A stretch of DNA of 64,000 nt from Sweltsa coloradensis (GCA_024449915.1 JAMZAV010002230.1:1-64000); one strand, 5' to 3'. Shown: positions 10,861 through 22,385, counted from the first letter of the stretch. The notes: generated by a model from the letters alone, not told the origin. Program-made: numbers and translations.

Positions 10861-11439
10861 TTTTTTTAAAAACAATTGTCTTTCCTGCGAATTTTTTTGT
10901 TTGGCGGTACAAATCGGTAAAAAATACCGCCAAACGAAAAAATTCGCAGGAAAGACAATTGTTAAAAAAATATTTCTTTCTCACAGTCAGTGTTTTGAAA
11001 AACAGTTGAAAATTAATGTCACAAAAGCACAACACCCTACGTTGAATGGTGTGCCTTGGCGAATTGAAGTTGGAAATTATTTTGAGGTGGCTATTTGGCC
11101 GTGTACCGGATCAGAAAAATTAAAAAAAAAATATTTTTGATTGTCTAAAATAGTCAGGTTTCAAAGCCATTCACTATATTTTGACTTGGTAGCATATTTT
11201 GGAAAATAGAAAAACCCGGTCGAATAGCCTTATACCCAAAAACGTGGCGTCTAAGTTCAGAGATTTCGAACCCTCCAATTTTCATCAAGATCGCATATGC
11301 CGTTTGCCCGGTAGAGCGGGAAAAAACGGACAGAAAAACAAACTAACAAACAAAAAAACAAAAACACTCGAGCTAAATTTTTTGGGGTGTGAGTGAAATT
11401 GAAGTCTTCGCTTCGCTCATCCAAATATAGTGATTGGAA

Positions 11440-11922
11440 TTAAAATCTGGCGCTAGAACACCAAAACTATTTTTTTCTAAATTTTCTGTGGGTTCTCACG
11501 GCAAATATTGCACCTAGCAAAGCGTTCAACGTACATGATTGTGTTTCTGTGATATGGATGTTTAAATGTTTTTCTTCAGTTTAGCAGAGAGAAAAACAGG
11601 ATTTTACGCAACAGTATTCCCTACGAATTTTTTGTTAATCGGTATTTTTTTTGTCAATTAGTACGGCCAAACGAAAAAAATCGTACAAAACACGATTTTT
11701 AAACAGGTTAAAAATTAATCCCTGTACTGAAATAAATGCCGTACTGAATGAAATTGTGGTTTGAAAGTATTTTGTAGAAGCAATATTTGCCGTGTGTCTG
11801 ATCATAAAATAATTGAAAAACATGATTTTGATTATCTTCTGGTGGTTTCAATTCCATGCACAATATTTTTACAGAGTTGCATATTATTAGAAAATGGAAA
11901 AACAGGGTGGAACAGCCTTAAA
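11440..11922. repeat. diverged foldback arm
   Basis: Resembles 10985-11232 (blocks GTGTTTCTGTGATATGGATG and GGGTGGAACAGCCTTA) but is much decayed. No gene is present. Confidence 0.5.
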
Positions 11923-12235
11923 GAGTGGTAAGCTTTTTTTAGAAGGAGAAGAGGGATTTCAAATTAAATAGTGCAAGTGAATAACGTTAGAGTAGTTTTT
12001 TGATGCTGGTAATTTATAATGTACCGTGCTACATACGTGAGTCGGTCTTTTTCTTTTTCTTATTATCATTTAATTATTTACCCAAGACACCTCCCCCCCC
12101 CCATTACTTTTTGTGTAAACTCAAAAAGGGAGAGGTGCAAAATGGTGCATTTTGGGTGCAATAAATACATATTAACAAAAGTAAGTTTCGACGAATAAGG
12201 GAGTGCCCTAGTAGCACGTACAGGATTTTCGGGAT

Positions 12236-12620
12236 CATTTGGGCCACGTATGGCCCTCATCTGGCTGCCTGACGTACGGGAAAGCACGTCTGGGCATCGT
12301 CTGGCCCATACCAGGCTAGCCATACATTTTAAACTGCTTGGACGTCGGATGCCAGCCAGATCCTTGCCTTACGCGGCTAGCCATGACTTGTCAAACAACT
12401 GGCTAGCCATATGTGGATCGCATGCGTCTTAACCCTAGCCAGCTGCATCTGGCACGCCGGATACCAGCCAGATCCTTGCCGTACGCGGCTAGCCATGACT
12501 TGGCAAACACCTGGCTAGCCATACGTGGCCCAGATGCGTCTTAACCTGGCTCAGCGGTATGTGGCACGACGGATGCTAGCCATGTCATTTCCACACACGG
12601 CCAGCCCGACTCGTCTTGAC
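12236..12620 (+). repeat. 112-bp tandem repeat rich in CTGGCTAGCC
   Basis: About three degenerate units; for example CCAGCCAGATCCTTGCC occurs at 12352 and 12464. The units are unusually GC-rich and contain many GGCTAGCCA palindromes. A related array with an 84-bp period lies at 20188-20440 on the other side of the BEL element. Confidence 0.8.
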
Positions 12621-12775
12621 AAACAACTGTTAAGCCGTTAGGGCAGAAAGAGGGTGGGGGTAGCGTTCAGTTTGAATTTGAAAATGTTGAATGACTTGTC
12701 CTTTACGGCGTTACCTTTCTTTGGTTAGTTGCGAATGCTCTCTCGAGAAGGCTGGATCTATGCTGGTCACTGTGG

Positions 12776-13329
12776 TGTAGGTATGTTCACGTTCTCATCT
12801 GGTAGGTTAGGTTGTCTGCCTTGTTTAATTTTCAACCTATCAGATTTATTTCCTGTTTTGCTTATCTCGTTTTGTTCTGTCTGCTATCAGTTCAGTTCCG
12901 GCACTAGTCCTAGTCGTAACACGTAGCCCATAGGAGCAAGTACACTCTCTCTCTCTCTCTCTCACTCGCCTGCCCATCGGCAAGGCACCACGTAAAGCAA
13001 ATCTCGCTCGCTTATTCTCGCCAAAGCTCTTGTTGATTACCTCGGTGCGTGTTGTCGTCGAACACAGAGTCTTCAGACTCATTTCTTCCTTCCTTCTACT
13101 TCTTCCACTGGCCAGTCTTTCTCTATTCTTACTTCCCCATACCATACGTCCTGAAGCTGACGTCACCACACTCAAGTCAGTGCTACGCTTCGAACCAGGA
13201 CGTCGGGAAGTAAGTTGCTGCTCAAACTTCCATCATAATGAAAGTAACTCTACAATGTTTCTTATCCAATCTTTCCCGCTAAAATACAGTCCACTGCAAA
13301 TCTCGGAGCAGAGCATCCCGGCTCAAACA
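12776..13329 (+). repeat. 5' LTR
   Basis: Begins TGTAGGTATG and ends CTCAAACA. It matches the 3' LTR throughout, with scattered single-base differences and a CT microsatellite at about 12945-12963. It lacks the CGCCGG... segment (about 51 bp) present near the start of the 3' LTR. A TGG two bases past the end (13332) could open the primer-binding site, but I could not match it to a tRNA. Confidence 0.85.
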
Positions 13330-13547
13330 TATGGTCCACCGGGCCGCGGATGTTTTTCCTGTGAATTTTCACATTTTCTCGAAGTTTTTTCGCCAAGGTC
13401 AAACCTTGTTGGTCGCGCTACACACACGTCACTGAGTGGTGTGGCCTTCCGCTCTTGTGTTCAATTGAATTGTCATAGTCAATGTAGTTGTCTCTCACGT
13501 ATTTCCCACTTATTTTCTAATTCTGTTTTTTGGTATTTTCGTTCATC

Positions 13548-14858
13548 ATGGACGATCTTATCGCAGAACAAAAAAAGTTGGTTGCTCGACGTGAGTTTGT
13601 ATTTGCGACATTACAACGCACATACGCCATGTTCGAAAAAATCAAACCTGAGCAAGTCAATTTACATAGGCCTCGTTTTCACGCGTTGGCCAAATTGGAA
13701 GCGAATTTCCATGAAATCCAAATGGCCATTGCCGAACTCAATACGCAAGTAGTTTCTCCAGCTAAGGTCATTGAAATTGATAAAGTTCAGGAATCTTTTG
13801 AAACAGTTCTATTCACTGCTCAAGCGCGCTTTCTAGAAGCTGATGAATTAAAAAAGCGCCCTGACAAGGGTCAATCTGGGCATCAGCCCACCTCAGTTAA
13901 ACCCATTGCATTGCCAGTCATAGATCTTCCCAAGTTCAATGGTGAAATATGCAAATGGCCCGAGTTCTATAATTTATTCACGTCTTTGATTGATCACAAC
14001 AAGTCACTAAGCAATGTACAAAAATTGCACTATCTGAAAACTTCATTGTCGGAACAGCCATTGGCGCTCATCTCAGAGTTTCCAATAACTGAAGAAAATT
14101 ATCCCCTCGCTTTGAAAGCGCTCGTTACTCGTTACCAAAACAAGCGTTTATTAGGAAGCTTGTATGTTCAAAAAATTCTGGATTTTGTCCCGCTTAAGAC
14201 GTCATCCTATGACGCTCTTCAAGCCTTTCTAAAAACACATCGCAATTCTGTCGAATCGTTGAAGGCCCTAAACATTCCTGATTTAGGCGACTTTCTACTG
14301 TTATGTCTAGCTTTAGCTAATCTCGATGTGTCTTCTCGCAAGGCTTTCGAATCTAAGCAAACATCTAACTCTACTCCCAATTATAAGTCGTTAATAGATT
14401 TTCTCGAGGACCAATCGAGGACTTTAGAGCTATGTGCTGTTGGGAAAAGTCCCAACGCTCCTGTCAAGAGTCCCCCCTCCTCAAGAAAGGTCAATACCCT
14501 CCTAGTGTCGTCACCTGTTCCTAACAACAGGGCGAAGCGTATTCCCAATGACTCATTTCGCAGTGCTCAATCCACTACGCGCACAGTCACATGTCCATTA
14601 TGTATTGCCCCTCATTCATTGTATCAATGCGATGCTTTCCGTAATTTAAATGTAAATCAACGCTACGATACGTTATGCAAATTAAAAAGGTGTCTCAACT
14701 GCATGGGCGCGCATTTACGCCCACAATGCAATTCCACGAAATCTTGTTCTGTTTGTCACAGCAACAGACATCACTCCATGTTGCATTCAGACCCCACTCT
14801 GTCCGTCGAGGAAGCTACTCCCGGTTCCGACCAAGGTCAACAAATGCCCCAGACTCTT
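13548..14858 (+). CDS. BEL/Pao Gag
   Basis: Structural capsid/nucleocapsid protein that packages the element RNA in cytoplasmic particles. The start is chosen at the ATG 13548 (MDDLIAEQKK), six codons inside the longer open frame. An N-terminal helical, charged region is followed by the conserved LPKFNGEICKWPEFYNLF segment typical of BEL/Pao Gag. The C-terminal part holds Cys/His zinc-binding clusters (CPLC...H...C, CLNC...H...C, CSVC...HH). The open frame continues to 14972, but its last 35-40 codons run out of the coding frame, because the pol frame takes over near 14860. That may be an indel or a programmed shift; BEL elements usually have one long ORF, so an indel is more likely. Confidence 0.85.
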
Positions 14859-14865
14859 CTCATGT

Positions 14866-16251
14866 CACGTACGGGCTTCGAACCCCACTCATCAAACCGT
14901 TATATTGGGTACCGTGCGCGCGTTCATACGCGATGCGCACGGGAATTTGCAATCTTTTCGCGCAGTTATTGACTCAGGGTCGCAAATACCTGCCATCACT
15001 AATTCTTTAGTACAACGGTTAGGCTTGAAAGTCATGCCAGCCTCTACCCAACTGTCAGGTGTTGGGCAAGCTCAAGCCCGTGTGCATGGCATTGTACAAT
15101 GCAATATAGCTTCTCGGCTCTCTGGGCAACCCTCTATGCACGTACACGCACACGTTCTCTCAACCATCGCAGGTAATTTGCCTACTTCCTCTCTGCCTAA
15201 TGACGTCATAGAGCGTTATCATGAGTTTGATCTCGCTGACGATCGCTTCAATGTGCCCGGCCCCATCGATTTCCTAGTGGGCGCCGATCTCTACCCAGAG
15301 ATTCTCATTAAAACCGGAAATACTATTGTTGGCAGCAAACCTGCTGCTCTTAAGACGGTTTTCGGTTGGGTGATTTTAGGTCCGGTCAACTCGTCTCCTA
15401 CGCCCAATGAGCCAGCTTACTCATTTCTTGCCATTACCAATACTTCTTTGGAACAATCTCTTCGCCTCTTCTGGGAAACAGAAGAAGTTAATCGTACCCC
15501 TCCTCTCAACCCGTTGGATTCGCTCGTCGAAGAGCACTTCATTAAGACTCACACTCGTGAACTCTCTGGCCGCTATTCGGTCGGACTTCCATTCAAGCCT
15601 GACTGTATCAAGCCAGGATATAATCGTGACGTCGCTCTCAAGAACTTTGTCAATTTAGAGCGACGACTGAAACGCGATCCCCCTACTCATGACTCTTATC
15701 AAGAGTTAATGAGTGAATACGCTCATTCACTGCACATGCAGCCCGCCGCTCATGCTTCGGAATACATAATCCCGCATCATTGTGTGCACAAGGTCACGAG
15801 CTCTACCACCAAACTGCGCGTGGTTTTCAATGCTTCCTCTCCCGATAGTAATGGAGTTGCTCTCAACCACGTCTTACTAAGCGGTCCTAAACTGCAAGGT
15901 GATTTGCCTTGTATTCTTACCACGTTTCGCACGTATCCTGTGGCACTGTGCGCGGACGTAAGACAGATGTATCGTCAAATACTAGTTCACCAGGACGATC
16001 GTGCTTATCAGCACATATTCTGGCGTCCTGAGCCCTCCTCTCCCGTGGTTGAGTATGAGTTTAATACGGTAACTTACGGTCTCACATCCTCCGCTTTCCA
16101 CGCCCAAAGAGTGTTAAAACAGCTTGTCATTGACGATGGCGCAAAATACCCTCTCGCAGCACGCGCCCTCACCTGTAACATTTATATCGATGATATTGTG
16201 TCCGGCGCTAATGACCTTGACGAAGCCCTCGCACTCCGCACTGAGTTGCAA
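14866..16251 (+). pseudogene. BEL/Pao Pol: protease and reverse transcriptase N-terminal part
   Basis: The frame opens upstream of TVILGTVRAF. The aspartic protease active site DSGSQ is at 14971-14985. The protease flap and helix region and the FGWVILGP junction follow, then the RT domain with FNASSPDSNG, the catalytic LCADVRQMYRQ motif and YIDD at 16183-16194. The frame is cut by TAA at 16252-16254. The same reading frame continues at once with LTQCAGVELRKW, so a single CAA-to-TAA change would explain the stop (the expected residue there is Gln). In the family this protein matures Gag-Pol and copies the RNA into DNA. Confidence 0.9.
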
Positions 16252-16254
16252 TAA

Positions 16255-17720
16255 CTCACTCAGTGCGCAGGTGTTGAGTTGCGCAAGTGGGCAAGCAATG
16301 TTCCCGACGCTCTCAGCTCTCTCCCCGAGGAACACCTTGAGATTCCCCTAGTGTTCTCAAACGATGAGCAAGGTTTAAAAATTCTCGGGTTGTTGTGGGA
16401 CCCCCGCTCTGATTGCTTTGGCTTCCACACTTTACCCTTTGATGGTTGCGTCACTAAGCGCTCCGTCCTTTCCTACATTGCGCGCATATTCGATCCGCTC
16501 GGATTTCTTACTCCTTTCGTCTCGTGGATGAAAGTATTCATGCAGAAGCTCTGGCTCTCGCGCGTGGAGTGGGATGAGTCACTCCCAGAGTTTCTCGCTC
16601 AGACTTGGCTTATTGCCATCGAAAGCGTGTCCAAGCTGAGTGATGTGCGTGTTCCTCGCCTCCTGGTTCTGAGTGATGCCACTTACCGATTGATGGGTTT
16701 TTGCGACGCCTCCGAGAAGGCTTATGCTGCTACTCTCTACTTACATGTGGAAATATGTTCTCAGTCTCATGTCAGATTGTTGAGAGCCAGGAGCAAGGTC
16801 GCGCCAGTCAAGCTTCTCACTGTGCCCAAACTGGAGCTTTGTGGAGCTTTATTATTGTCTCGGGTCTTGAAGGACACCCTGCCCACTCTCGCACCCCTGC
16901 AGATAGAAACAACATTGCTCTTCACCGACTCCACCATCGTTTTAGCCTGGCGCACAACTCCCACGCACCAGCTTAAGACATTCGTCGCAAATCGAGTAAT
17001 CGAAATACTCAAAACCACTTCTCCTCTCGACTGGGCTCACGTTCGTTCTGAAGTGAATCCCGCCGATTGCGCGTCTCGGGGGCTGCTCCCCCTGGACTTG
17101 GTGAATCACCCCATATGGTTCTCCGGTCCTCCTTTCTTACGTTCTCCTCCGCCCACATGGTCTTGCTCGGTCCCCTCGTTTAAGCCCAGCCACGATTTGC
17201 CTGAGCTGAAAGCATCCTCCACTGTTCTCATCATTCGAGACCCCATTGTCAACCCTTTACTTGTGAAGCTGCAAAGCTTCTCCTCGCTCTTGAAAGCTAA
17301 ACGCGTGTTTGGCCACGTGGTACGCTTTTCCCACATATTGCTTGCTCGTCGAGATCATCGTAAGCCTCCCTCTGGCCCTCTGCTTCCGTCCGAACTTGAA
17401 GACGCGATGAACTTGTTCGTACGCATCACTCAACAACATCACTACGCCACTGAGTTGAAGCAGTTGGCTAAACACTCGCCTGTCTCCCCCCGCCTCTCCA
17501 GCCTCAATCCCCTCATTGACTCCCGTGGGTTTCTCAGGGTGGGCGGCAGACTCCACCATTCTTCCCTCAACGAAGAAGCCCGTCACCCCCTCTTGCTTCC
17601 CAAAGAAGCTCATCTGTCCTCACTCTTATGTGATGCATTTCATATCATTTCATTGCATTCTGGTCCTCGCACGGTGCAAGCGCTCATCCAACAGCGGTAT
17701 TGGATTGTTTCCCTATGTGG
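16255..17720 (+). pseudogene. BEL/Pao Pol: RT thumb, RNase H, integrase zinc domain
   Basis: Continues in the same frame as the preceding segment. The RT thumb (GLLWDPRSD, FDPLGFLTPF) is followed by the RNase H domain. That domain has GFCDASEKAYAA near 16695, the conserved KLELCGALL segment and FTDSTI near 16920, then VNPADCASRG. It then enters the integrase N-terminal zinc-binding region (FHIISLHSGPRT, QQRYWI). The frame ends near 17742 without the expected CxxC; the missing Cys pair appears in another frame (CLTC, about 17730). This indicates a deletion or frameshift near 17715-17725. Confidence 0.88.
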
Positions 17721-17723
17721 GTT

Positions 17724-18721
17724 GTTGCTTAACTTGTTTTAAATTCCGCGCCAAGCCCGTTCAGCCCCTCATGGCTCATCTGCCTGAACCTCGCGTTCAG
17801 CCTTCACGCGCTTTCCTCCAAGTCGGCACTGATTACGCGGGCCCTTTTTCCGTGAAGACGAGCTCTCGTCGTAACGCCCCCATCGTCAAGGGTTACTTAT
17901 GCCTGTTCATCTGCCTGGCTACTAAAGCTGTTCATTTGGAGATGGTCTCCGACCTATCCACAGAAGCTTTCCTCGCGTGCCTTGACCGGTTTCTTTCCCG
18001 ACGGGGACTTCCTGCTGACATTTATTCCGATTGTGCCCGTAATTACGTAGGTGCTGCTCGCACGCTCCGCGAGATTCACGATTTTCTCACTTCAGCTGAA
18101 ACTACCATAGCTGACAAGCTTGCCTTACGTAGTGTTCGCTGGCATTTTAATCCCCCTTATGCCCCTAATTTCGGGGGCCTCTGGGAAGCTGGGGTGAAAT
18201 CCGCCAAGCTGCTCCTTTATCGCCTAATTAAGGATTCTTCTCTTCATTTCGAGGAGTATGCTACATTATTTGCGCGTATCGAAGCCGTATTGAATAGTCG
18301 ACCGCTTTGTGCCACTTCATTCGACCCCCTGGAGGGTCCTGACTACCTCTCCCCCGCACATTTACTGATAGGCACTTCGCTTTTGGCACCTCCCGAGGTT
18401 AACCTTGCTGATAACAGTTCACACCTCTCGCGCTGGCATCGTGTCCGCCAGCTGCATCAGATCTTCTGGACGCGCTGGTCCTCTGAGTATTTACATACCC
18501 AGATGCAGCGTGGGAAGTGGGTGCGCGCGTGCCCAGACCTCAAGGTCGGTGACGTAGTTTTCGCACTAGAGCCCGCCACTACCCCCTTGTCTTGGCCTAT
18601 CGGTAGGGTGATACAAGTGTGCCCAGGTAAAGACAATGTTGTCAGAGTAGCTTCCATCCGCACGTCTAAGGGAGTGTTTACCCGACCGGTGAACAAGTTA
18701 GTTGTTCTCCCCCCCTCTTAG
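17724..18721 (+). pseudogene. BEL/Pao Pol: integrase catalytic core and C-terminus
   Basis: Open to TAG at 18719-18721. It starts in the zinc-binding CLTCFKF, followed by the DDE core: the first Asp in GTDYAGPF (about 17828), the second in YSDCARNYVG (about 18026) and Glu in GGLWEAG (about 18187). All three catalytic acids are present. The C-terminal region has the usual VGDVVF and WPIGRVIQV strands. This domain inserts the cDNA into the genome. The listed ATG at 17516 lies in the overlapping frame and is not a real start. Confidence 0.88.
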
Positions 18722-18794
18722 TCGTACGTTGCGGTTTGGTTTTATATTTGTAGCTCTAGTTATTGTTCTTCTCGTCTATCTAAAATAGTTCATT

Positions 18795-18808
18795 TTAGGT
18801 GGGCGGTA
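18795..18808 (+). promoter_or_regulatory. polypurine tract
   Basis: The purine-rich TAGGTGGGCGGTA lies directly before TGTAGGCGCC, the start of the 3' LTR, where plus-strand priming is expected. It supports placing the LTR start at 18809. Confidence 0.65.
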
Positions 18809-19412
18809 TGTAGGCGCCGGTTTTCGACGCTTCTGTTTCCATAGTTTGTAGTTTGGGTGTTGGTATGTTCACGTTCTCATCTGGTAGGTTAGGTTGTCTG
18901 CCTTGTTTAATTTTCAACCTATCAGATTTATTTCCTGTTTTGCTTATCTCGTTTTGTTCTGTCTGCTATCAGTTCAGTTCCGGCTCTAGTCCTAGTCGTA
19001 ACTCGTAGCCCCTAGAAGCAAGTACACTCTCTCTCTCTCTCTCTCACTTGCCTGCCCATCGGCAAGGCACTCACGTAAAGCAAACCTCGCTCGTTTATTC
19101 TCGCAAAGCTCTTGTTGATTACCTCGGTGCGTGTTGTCGTCGAACACAGAGTCTTCAGACTCATTTCTTCCTTCCTTCTACTTCTTCCACTGGCCAGTCT
19201 TTCTCTATCTTACTTCCCCATACCACACGTCCTGAAGCTGACGTCACCACACTCAAGTCAGTGCTACGCTTCAAACCCAGGACGTCGGGAAGTAAGTTGC
19301 TGCTCAAACTTCCATCATGATGTAAGTAACTCTACAATGATTCTTATCCATTCTTTAAACGCTAAAATACAGTCCACTGCAAATCTCGGAGCAGAGCATC
19401 CCGGCTCAAACA
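18809..19412 (+). repeat. 3' LTR
   Basis: Starts TGTAGGCGCC and ends CTCAAACA. The CT microsatellite is at about 19026-19046. It is about 50 bp longer than the 5' LTR because of the segment 18815-18865. The ORFs 19048-19320 and 19112-19468 are LTR shadows. Confidence 0.85.
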
Positions 19413-19454
19413 CTACGTATAATGCACACGCACATAGCACACGCTTTTGGAGTC

Positions 19455-20015
19455 CTATGGAAAGGTAATATATACGCAGTACACACACCCCAAAGGATTC
19501 ATACAGGCACCAGCCAGAAGCGGTAGTCATCCTGAAGGTAAATGGTAATGTATAGCTATACTACACATCTGTTGCCAGAAAGTGTAAAAATACTCAAGGT
19601 TAAAATGCAGTACGCACTCGCCCCTATAGCAAGAAGATGGATTCATATAGGCAAAGCCTGGAGCAGAAGTCGAACTGAAAGTAATGTTTAACCACTCAGC
19701 CCTTACCAGGAGGATCGTGTCTTCATACTTCTGGTAATACGTTCAGTACGCACGCACCGTTATAGCAAGAGGTTGATTCCTACAGTCACACAGCGCAAAG
19801 CCATGAGCAGAAGTCGTACAGAAGGACTCATGCAGTTCTTACCAGAAAGAACTTGTCTTCATACTAATGGTAGTGTATGCAGAACGCAAGCAGAAGTAAT
19901 TACAAGATGGTAAGGTTTAACCACTCAGCCCTTGCCAGAAAATTGGTCTTCATACTAATGGTAACACATGCAGTACGTACGCACCCCCAGCAAGAAGGTG
20001 GATTCATATCAATGC
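19455..20015 (+). repeat. degenerate 145-bp tandem repeat
   Basis: Recurrent blocks such as CAGTACGCAC, AGCAAGAAGRTGGATTCATA and TCTTCATACTAATGGTA recur about every 145 bp (about 19460, 19608, 19753 and 19963). No coding signal. Confidence 0.65.
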
Positions 20016-20187
20016 ATGGTGCCACTTAGTCTCCATGTTTCATGTAAGTATACACTCGCCCACATCCCTCGCAAGAAAAAACAAAATATGAAATACATCA
20101 TTGACAGTTATTTATGAAATTGTGAATAAATATGTATGCGTATCATTATTTACCCCATGATGAGTCCTAAACTTCCTGTTAGATACA

Positions 20188-20440
20188 GTTTCATCTGGCT
20201 GGCCGGATGCGTCTCGTACGAGGCCCAGGCGAATGGGCCATACATGGAGTGACTGCCAAAAACGAGTACCAGCCACATCTGGCTGGCCGGATGCGTCTCG
20301 TACGAGGCCCGGACGCATGGACCATACGTGGAGTGACTGCCAAAAACTAATACCTAGCCACATCCGGCTAGCCACATGTGGCACGGACGTTTTCGTCCGG
20401 CTAGCCGGATGTGGCCCTTACAAGGCCCATACGTACGTGT
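20188..20440 (+). repeat. 84-bp tandem repeat rich in CTGGCTGGCC
   Basis: TCATCTGGCTGGCCGGATGC starts at 20191 and 20275, with a third partial unit at 20360. Related in content to 12236-12620. The 77- and 90-codon ORFs are repeat artefacts. Confidence 0.8.
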
Positions 20441-20904
20441 TCTTAGGGTGGAAACCATTAAGTTAGCTCATCCTAATTATTTTTGTTATAAAAACAAAAT
20501 GGGAAGGGGGTGAAAAATGAAATAAAAGAGTGGAATAATGGTGAATTTTGGGTGCATTTAGTACACGTTTGTTTGGTTTTGATGTTCGGATTGTGAGGGG
20601 GCCGACTTCACTCACCCGACGTGGGTCTGTTTCACCCCCTCGCGATTCACGGGTTGAGACTTGAGGTCCACTGCCGTGTAGGGTCCCCCATGCGTTTAAA
20701 CTAGCAATATTTCATTGTAATTAACCATTTTCATTTGACATAAAGAACGAGAACGATCAAAAAGGAAAATTAAAAAATGGGTTGTTTGTGCCACTTACCG
20801 ATATCTTTCAAGACCAAGAAAGATACTGAAATGATGTCTAGATGAATGATTTTTTTTCTCGATCTGGTTAGTCGGGAAACACTCCCGTAGGTGTAATTGT
20901 AGTA
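20441..20904. other. no gene seen
   Basis: A GTGCATTTWGTA-type block near 20540 resembles 12145-12175. TCGGGAAACACTCCCG at 20870 is shared with the type 3 SINE. Confidence 0.4.
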
Positions 20905-21350
20905 AATAATCCAACCAAATACAAAAATTTGTAAAAAAAAAAAAAAAAAAAAACGGCAGCCAAGCTCTCCTTCAAAAGTCTTCGGCTGTGAATGCTGTGA
21001 GATATAGAAGTTGAGCCAAGCTTTTTATTCTTTCTCCCTAGTTTCGCTTTGAAAACAAGTAAGATCATTTCGCCTGTTGACGAGCGCCAAGCCAACGATT
21101 TTTGTGGTAAAAAAATAAAAATTTTAAACTCGAAATCATAAAAAAAATCTTGGCCATTTTACCACAAAAATCGTTGGTTTGGCGCTCGTCAACAGGCGAA
21201 ATGATCTTACTTATTTTCAAAGCGAAACTAGGGAGAAAGAATAAAAAGCTTGGCTCAACTTCTATATCTCACAGCATTCACAGCCGAATACTTTTGAAGG
21301 AGAGCTTGGCTGCCGTTTTTTTTTTTACAAATGTTTCTATTTGGTTGGAT
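20905..21350. mobile_element. hairpin (foldback) element, family 2
   Basis: The inverted arms read ACGGCAGCCAAGCTCTCC...GATCATTTCGCCTGTTGACG and its inverse, bounded by poly-A and poly-T runs. The outer arms (ATCCAACCAAAT) extend the palindrome to 20905 and 21350. A second copy is at 36490-36980. Confidence 0.85.
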
Positions 21351-21589
21351 ATTACATCTTTTTGTTGTTCGTTTGCTATCAAGGTGTGAATGATGGACTT
21401 TGAATGATTAAATTTGTTAAGTTCAAAGTTGTTTTTTGACATCTTTGGGCTCACGGTCACCCCAAAGATACCCCTTGTGTTTTAAGCAATAAATATTATA
21501 ATGGTTAAGAGCATGTTTAATTTCAAGCTTGTACAAATAACTACGCCTGAGTAATTAACGCGTTTTGATTTTGATTTCCCCGGTCCCAA

Positions 21590-22385
21590 TTCCCCGGGTT
21601 TTTGGGTTTATATGAGGTACATCTGAGTGTGGCCCCAAGTTTAAAAGTTCTAAGAGGGAACCGTTTTCTCAGTATTGCGTATTATCATAAGAGTACGGAA
21701 TTACCTACTTTTGATAATTTGATTTTCTCCGGTACCCGTTACCCAATTTTGTTTTCCCATTATTCAAAGTGATAAAGAATGAGAGATATCAAAATGTTTT
21801 CCCACGTTAAAAACATCTCAGTTGTAGCGTTTTCTTTGATGATTCATTCTTAAAGTTCAGATAAAAATTAAAAATTGCATTCTTCTTCGAAAATTCAATT
21901 GCAATAAGGTAACATTGGTTAAATTTGAGTTTTGTAGAAAGTACAGTCATACCAAAACCCCAGATACCATGTGTTTATTTACAAACTACGACCTGTACCG
22001 TCTTACGAATTTTTTTGTGAATTAATGGGTTTGCAATCGTAATTTCTTAAATTGAATTGCGATCTATTGAGTGGCCTAGCGTTTTTGCATCTCTAAACTA
22101 TGGAAAATAACTCAGTTTCCCAGGAATGGTTTTGATTTTGATCTTGGCGATTTTTATGCTGTCAAATCGAGTTTTCAATGTTTTTTATAAGCTTGATATA
22201 GTTCAAGAAGTAATAGATTAGAGTTATAGTTGAATCACGGATGATTAAAAATATATATTTGCCCCTTTTTACAAGAATACTCAATAAACACCTAATACGA
22301 CTTAAATATTCCACTCCTAGACTTTCGAGATGTGAGTTTATAGGTACTAACCATGTGGCAGATATGGGTAGCATTATAATAATGC
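21590..22385 (+). repeat. dispersed repeat R, plus copy
   Basis: Blocks such as TCGAAAATTCAATTGCAATA, CAGATACCATGTGTTTATTT and TAGGAGTGGAATATTTAAG (as its inverse) are shared with 39815-40400 (inverted) and 59940-60250. No ORF is conserved among the copies, so this is non-coding or long decayed. Confidence 0.75.

Larger units (their letters stand above)
9243..11232. mobile_element. foldback element inserted in Helentron-like DNA
   Basis: Terminal inverted repeats TTAAGGCTATTCGACC (9242 on) and GGTCGAATAGCCTTA (to 11232) continue into arms of about 240 bp (9243-9480 and 10985-11232). Inside lie two tRNA-headed repeats in opposite orientation and a Helentron-like copy. A diverged third arm is seen at 11440-11922. 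Confidence 0.75.
8742..11424 (-). mobile_element. Helentron-like element, subfamily D, with nested insertions
   Basis: The minus-strand 5' end TTGGATGAGCGAAGCGAAG is at 11424, and the 3' end resembling CTAGGAAGCTTCGC is at 8742. The flanking parts (11235-11424 and 8745-9240) line up with the compact copy at 45495-46060. The match breaks at a GGTA..A sequence where a 2-kb foldback element (9243-11232) is inserted. Confidence 0.65.
12776..19412 (+). mobile_element. BEL/Pao LTR retrotransposon, damaged
   Basis: Two LTRs flank an internal region encoding Gag, protease, reverse transcriptase, RNase H and integrase in the order expected for BEL/Pao. Visible damage: a frame change between gag and pol near 14860, one stop in the RT at 16252, a break in the integrase zinc domain near 17720, and a 5' LTR missing about 51 bp relative to the 3' LTR. 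The flanks (TGTGG before, CTACG after) show no target duplication. The high LTR similarity suggests fairly recent insertion. Confidence 0.9.

Noticed and set aside
13030..13752. 240-codon ORF over the BEL 5' LTR
   Set aside because: It spans LTR, leader and gag start in another frame, and the 3' LTR gives a similar shadow ORF.
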